A stretch of DNA of 6,951 nucleotides, taken from NCBI GenBank assembly GCA_027031505.1, contig JALVQH010000045.1, positions 1 to 6,951 of the forward strand, read 5' to 3'. Below the pieces are notes generated by a model. The model saw only the letters and a program-made list of their open reading frames with translations. It was not told the DNA's origin and did not search any database. A program made the translations under genes and the position numbers. This document shows, in pieces, positions 4,993-6,951 of the stretch. Positions within the stretch are counted from its first letter, which is position 1, and the number at the start of each line of letters is the position of its first letter. Source of the DNA: Campylobacteraceae bacterium (GTDB lineage Bacteria; Campylobacterota; Campylobacteria; Campylobacterales; Sulfurovaceae).

Positions 4993-5504
4993 AGCGCCTC
5001 CTTCTGCAGCATCAAGGCCGCCACGATCACCACTGTCGGCACAGAGAGACCAACAAAATACGGAAGAGGATCAAAAATATGCCGGGTATACAGATAAAAA
5101 AAACCCAATACCAGTACTCCGTAAGCCCCAATCCGATAAAGCGAAAAGGCACCTCGTGCATCCCTCGCCACTTCTCCCGGTGTACGACGATGATGCTTGA
5201 TGCGTGTCTTCTCCTCTTTGAGCAGGATAGAAGGAGTCCTGTCTACGGGAGGAGATGTCTCCTTGTAGATCCGATGGGGATCATCAAGCTTGTCCAGTAC
5301 ATCCCGATCATCCGGATCGGGAATCACCCCGGCATCGAGGCGCTGGTGCACCATCCGGGCATAACTGAACATCGAAGCTCCTGTTACAAGTGCCGAGGTG
5401 ATATAGGCCACTTCAACATTGATCAGCCAGTTGCCCCCCATCCATACGGCCACTACCAGCAGCAGTCCACCCGCAAGCAGCAACATCCCGACCACCCGAT
5501 GCAT
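4989..5504 (-). CDS. Four-helix membrane protein of unknown function
   Basis: This 171-residue protein has two helical hairpins: predicted membrane segments at about 4-22, 27-47, 121-140 and 147-167. They are separated by a charged loop (50-118) rich in Asp, Lys, Arg and His that is likely cytoplasmic. No catalytic motif is seen. The start overlaps the AtpZ-like stop by one base (TGATG), and only a weak purine run (GGGGA) lies before it, so translation is probably coupled to the upstream gene. It seems to belong to a conserved Campylobacterota string downstream of hemL (recalled, not checked). The acidic tail of its upstream neighbour and its own charged loop could interact, but that is speculation. 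Confidence 0.85.
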   Translation of the reverse strand: MHRVVGMLLLAGGLLLVVAVWMGGNWLINVEVAYITSALVTGASMFSYARMVHQRLDAGVIPDPDDRDVLDKLDDPHRIYKETSPPVDRTPSILLKEEKTRIKHHRRTPGEVARDARGAFSLYRIGAYGVLVLGFFYLYTRHIFDPLPYFVGLSVPTVVIVAALMLQKEAL

Positions 5505-5791
5505 CAGTCGTCATCCCCATCGTCATCAAACACACGACGTGCAAAACGCGGATCATCTTTAAGCTCGTCGAGAGAGGCTTTCTGAGCCTTATAGGCTTTG
5601 TAGACATTCAGGATTGCTCCGGCCACACCCCAGAAGACACCAAGCCAGAAAAGCCAGCGATAACCCAGGAACTTCTGCATCCCGATCCCAAGCCCCACAC
5701 CGATGAGAACAGCGACCACGATAGAAATTCCGAGGCTCAGTCCATCAGCCGCATCGACCATCTTTTTCAATTTTGGATCATTTTCGTTCAT
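5504..5791 (-). CDS. atpZ: AtpZ/AtpI-family small membrane protein
   Basis: This 95-residue protein has two membrane helices (about 18-38 and 44-64), the first rich in Gly and small residues (IGVGLGIGMQKFLG), joined by a short turn. The second is WLFWLGVFWGVAGAILNVYK, followed by a charged tail ending FDDDGDDD. The layout and the GxG...LG...G...N-Y pattern match the AtpZ family, small proteins linked to F-type ATP synthase assembly or Mg2+/Ca2+ transport. No ATP synthase gene is in the window, so that link rests on the family only. AAGGAG stands 5 bases before the ATG. It follows hemL after 30 bases and overlaps the next gene by one base, so it is part of the hemL operon. The function in this context is uncertain. 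Confidence 0.75.
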   Translation of the reverse strand: MNENDPKLKKMVDAADGLSLGISIVVAVLIGVGLGIGMQKFLGYRWLFWLGVFWGVAGAILNVYKAYKAQKASLDELKDDPRFARRVFDDDGDDD

Positions 5792-5821
5792 GGTCTCTCC
5801 TTCAGAAACGGATTACCGGCG

Positions 5822-6951
5822 CTACGTATCCGAAATCTCCCGCATCACCTCATAGGCGGCCGTGATTGTCTCGTCAATCATTGCATCGGTCGTCGCTGCA
5901 CTGACAAATCCCGTCTCATACGCCGAGCAGGCCAGATAAATGCCCCGTTTCAGCATACCGCGATGAAAAGCCGCAAATCGCTCCGTATCATTGGCCAAAG
6001 CATCGTCAAAATTTTTGACCGGCTTGTCGCTGAAGAAAAATCCAAACATACTCCCCCGCACTTCGGTCACAAATGGGATCTCCTCCGCATCGGCAGCAGC
6101 CTGGAATCCTTTCATGAGCCTGGTTGCTTTTTTACCCAGTTCGACGTAGAGTACCGGGTTGGCTTTAAGCTTGCGGACACTGGCCAGACCAGCCGCCATC
6201 GCGACCGGATTGCCGCTGAGGGTTCCTGCCTGATAGACCGGCCCTTCGGGGCTGAGCTGCGCCATGATCTCTGCCCGTGCTCCGAAGGCTCCCACCGGCA
6301 TCCCGCCTCCGATCACTTTGCCGAGTGTGACGATGTCAGGCTGGACGGATGTGAGCCCCTGCGCCCCGCGCAGCGATGCCCGAAATCCGCTCATCACCTC
6401 ATCAAAGATCAGCAACGCACCGCTGAGATCACACAGCTTGCGCAGCTCGATCAGGAAATCCGCCTCGGCCGGCACCAACCCCATGTTGCCTGCTATCGGC
6501 TCGATGATCACACATGCTACACCATTTTCACTTGCCTTCATGGCTTCGGCGACGCTGCCGATATCGTTGTAGGTCGCCAGCAGCGTGTGGCGCGTCAGAT
6601 CCGCCGGTACCCCCGGACTGCTCGGCGCTCCGAACGTCACCGCCCCGCTGCCGGCCTGAACCAGCAGACTGTCGCTGTGACCGTGGTAGCACCCGGTGAA
6701 TTTGATGATGTCGTCCCGCCCGGTCACCCCGCGTGCCAGACGGATCGCACTCATCACCGCTTCGGTACCGGAGCTGACGAACCGCACTTTGTCGATCCCG
6801 TCGAACAGCCCCGTAATCTCCTCGGCCAGTTCCGTCTCGAGCGTCGTCGGCGCCCCGAAACTGAGCCCTTTTTTCGCCGTCGTGATCACCGCCGCTTCGA
6901 TCTCGGGATCGGCATGACCGAAGATCAGCGGCCCCCAGCTCTGCACATAGT
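5822..6951 (-). CDS. hemL: Glutamate-1-semialdehyde 2,1-aminomutase, N-terminus cut by window edge
   Basis: HemL is a class III, PLP-dependent enzyme that turns glutamate-1-semialdehyde into 5-aminolevulinate, the committed tetrapyrrole precursor in the C5 pathway. The visible part (about 375 residues) starts inside the protein at [15 protein letters not shown]. The GTG at 6946 is an internal Val codon, not a start, and about 50 residues are missing compared with the usual 425-430. Motifs are [40 protein letters not shown] and the PLP lysine in TLGKVIGGG (codon 6317-6319). A further conserved motif is AGTLSGNP. The C-terminus ([10 protein letters not shown]) is intact. It is the first visible gene of a minus-strand operon with the AtpZ-like gene 30 bases behind. 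No internal defect is visible. Confidence 0.97.
   Translation of the reverse strand, partial: YVQSWGPLIFGHADPEIEAAVITTAKKGLSFGAPTTLETELAEEITGLFDGIDKVRFVSSGTEAVMSAIRLARGVTGRDDIIKFTGCYHGHSDSLLVQAGSGAVTFGAPSSPGVPADLTRHTLLATYNDIGSVAEAMKASENGVACVIIEPIAGNMGLVPAEADFLIELRKLCDLSGALLIFDEVMSGFRASLRGAQGLTSVQPDIVTLGKVIGGGMPVGAFGARAEIMAQLSPEGPVYQAGTLSGNPVAMAAGLASVRKLKANPVLYVELGKKATRLMKGFQAAADAEEIPFVTEVRGSMFGFFFSDKPVKNFDDALANDTERFAAFHRGMLKRGIYLACSAYETGFVSAATTDAMIDETITAAYEVMREISDT

Noticed and set aside
6944..6946. GTG as the start codon of hemL
   Set aside because: It is the Val of the conserved internal [12 protein letters not shown] stretch; the frame continues past the window edge and about 50 family residues are still missing.

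Overview
The window looks like chromosomal DNA from a Campylobacterota (former Epsilonproteobacteria) bacterium of fairly high G+C. The clues are a hemL-AtpZ-membrane protein gene string, a compact family-4 uracil-DNA glycosylase and strong AAGGAG ribosome binding sites. A Sulfurovum/Nitratifractor-like relative is my guess. It rests on gene content only, and the genus is not established. No rRNA, tRNA, CRISPR array, transposase or phage gene is visible.

Layout. All genes except one lie on the minus strand. At the left edge (1-340) is the start of a lipoprotein gene whose Asp/Gly/Asn/Thr-rich repeat region runs off the window. Its long leader (341-about 595) carries a clear class I cyclic-di-GMP (GEMM) riboswitch at 507-590, with a candidate switching hairpin just downstream. 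Next come two members of the AmmeMemoRadiSam trio, amrS (631-1635) and amrA (1759-2304). They are separated by an inverted array of ATTGGT-like repeats, and no amrB (Memo) is present. An intergenic stretch at 2305-2681 holds a probable amrA promoter, a long nested palindrome that would lie in the amrA leader, three smaller hairpins and two period-7 degenerate repeat tracts. A DRE-TIM aldolase-family gene (2682-3656) follows.

The only plus-strand gene, a 4Fe-4S family-4 uracil-DNA glycosylase (3797-4486), starts about 6 bases after a perfect TATAAT and is probably leaderless. It converges, with a 5-base gap, on a tight minus-strand operon read right to left: hemL (tetrapyrrole synthesis, N-terminus cut by the window edge), an AtpZ-like two-helix membrane protein, a four-helix membrane protein and a single-pass membrane-anchored protein. 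The last three genes overlap by 1 and 4 bases.

Functional reading. The right half is housekeeping: haem precursor synthesis, small membrane proteins and DNA repair. The left half is more interesting. A second-messenger RNA sensor sits in front of a putative surface lipoprotein, and the neighbouring radical-SAM system has an unknown substrate and unusual repetitive, structured non-coding DNA around it.
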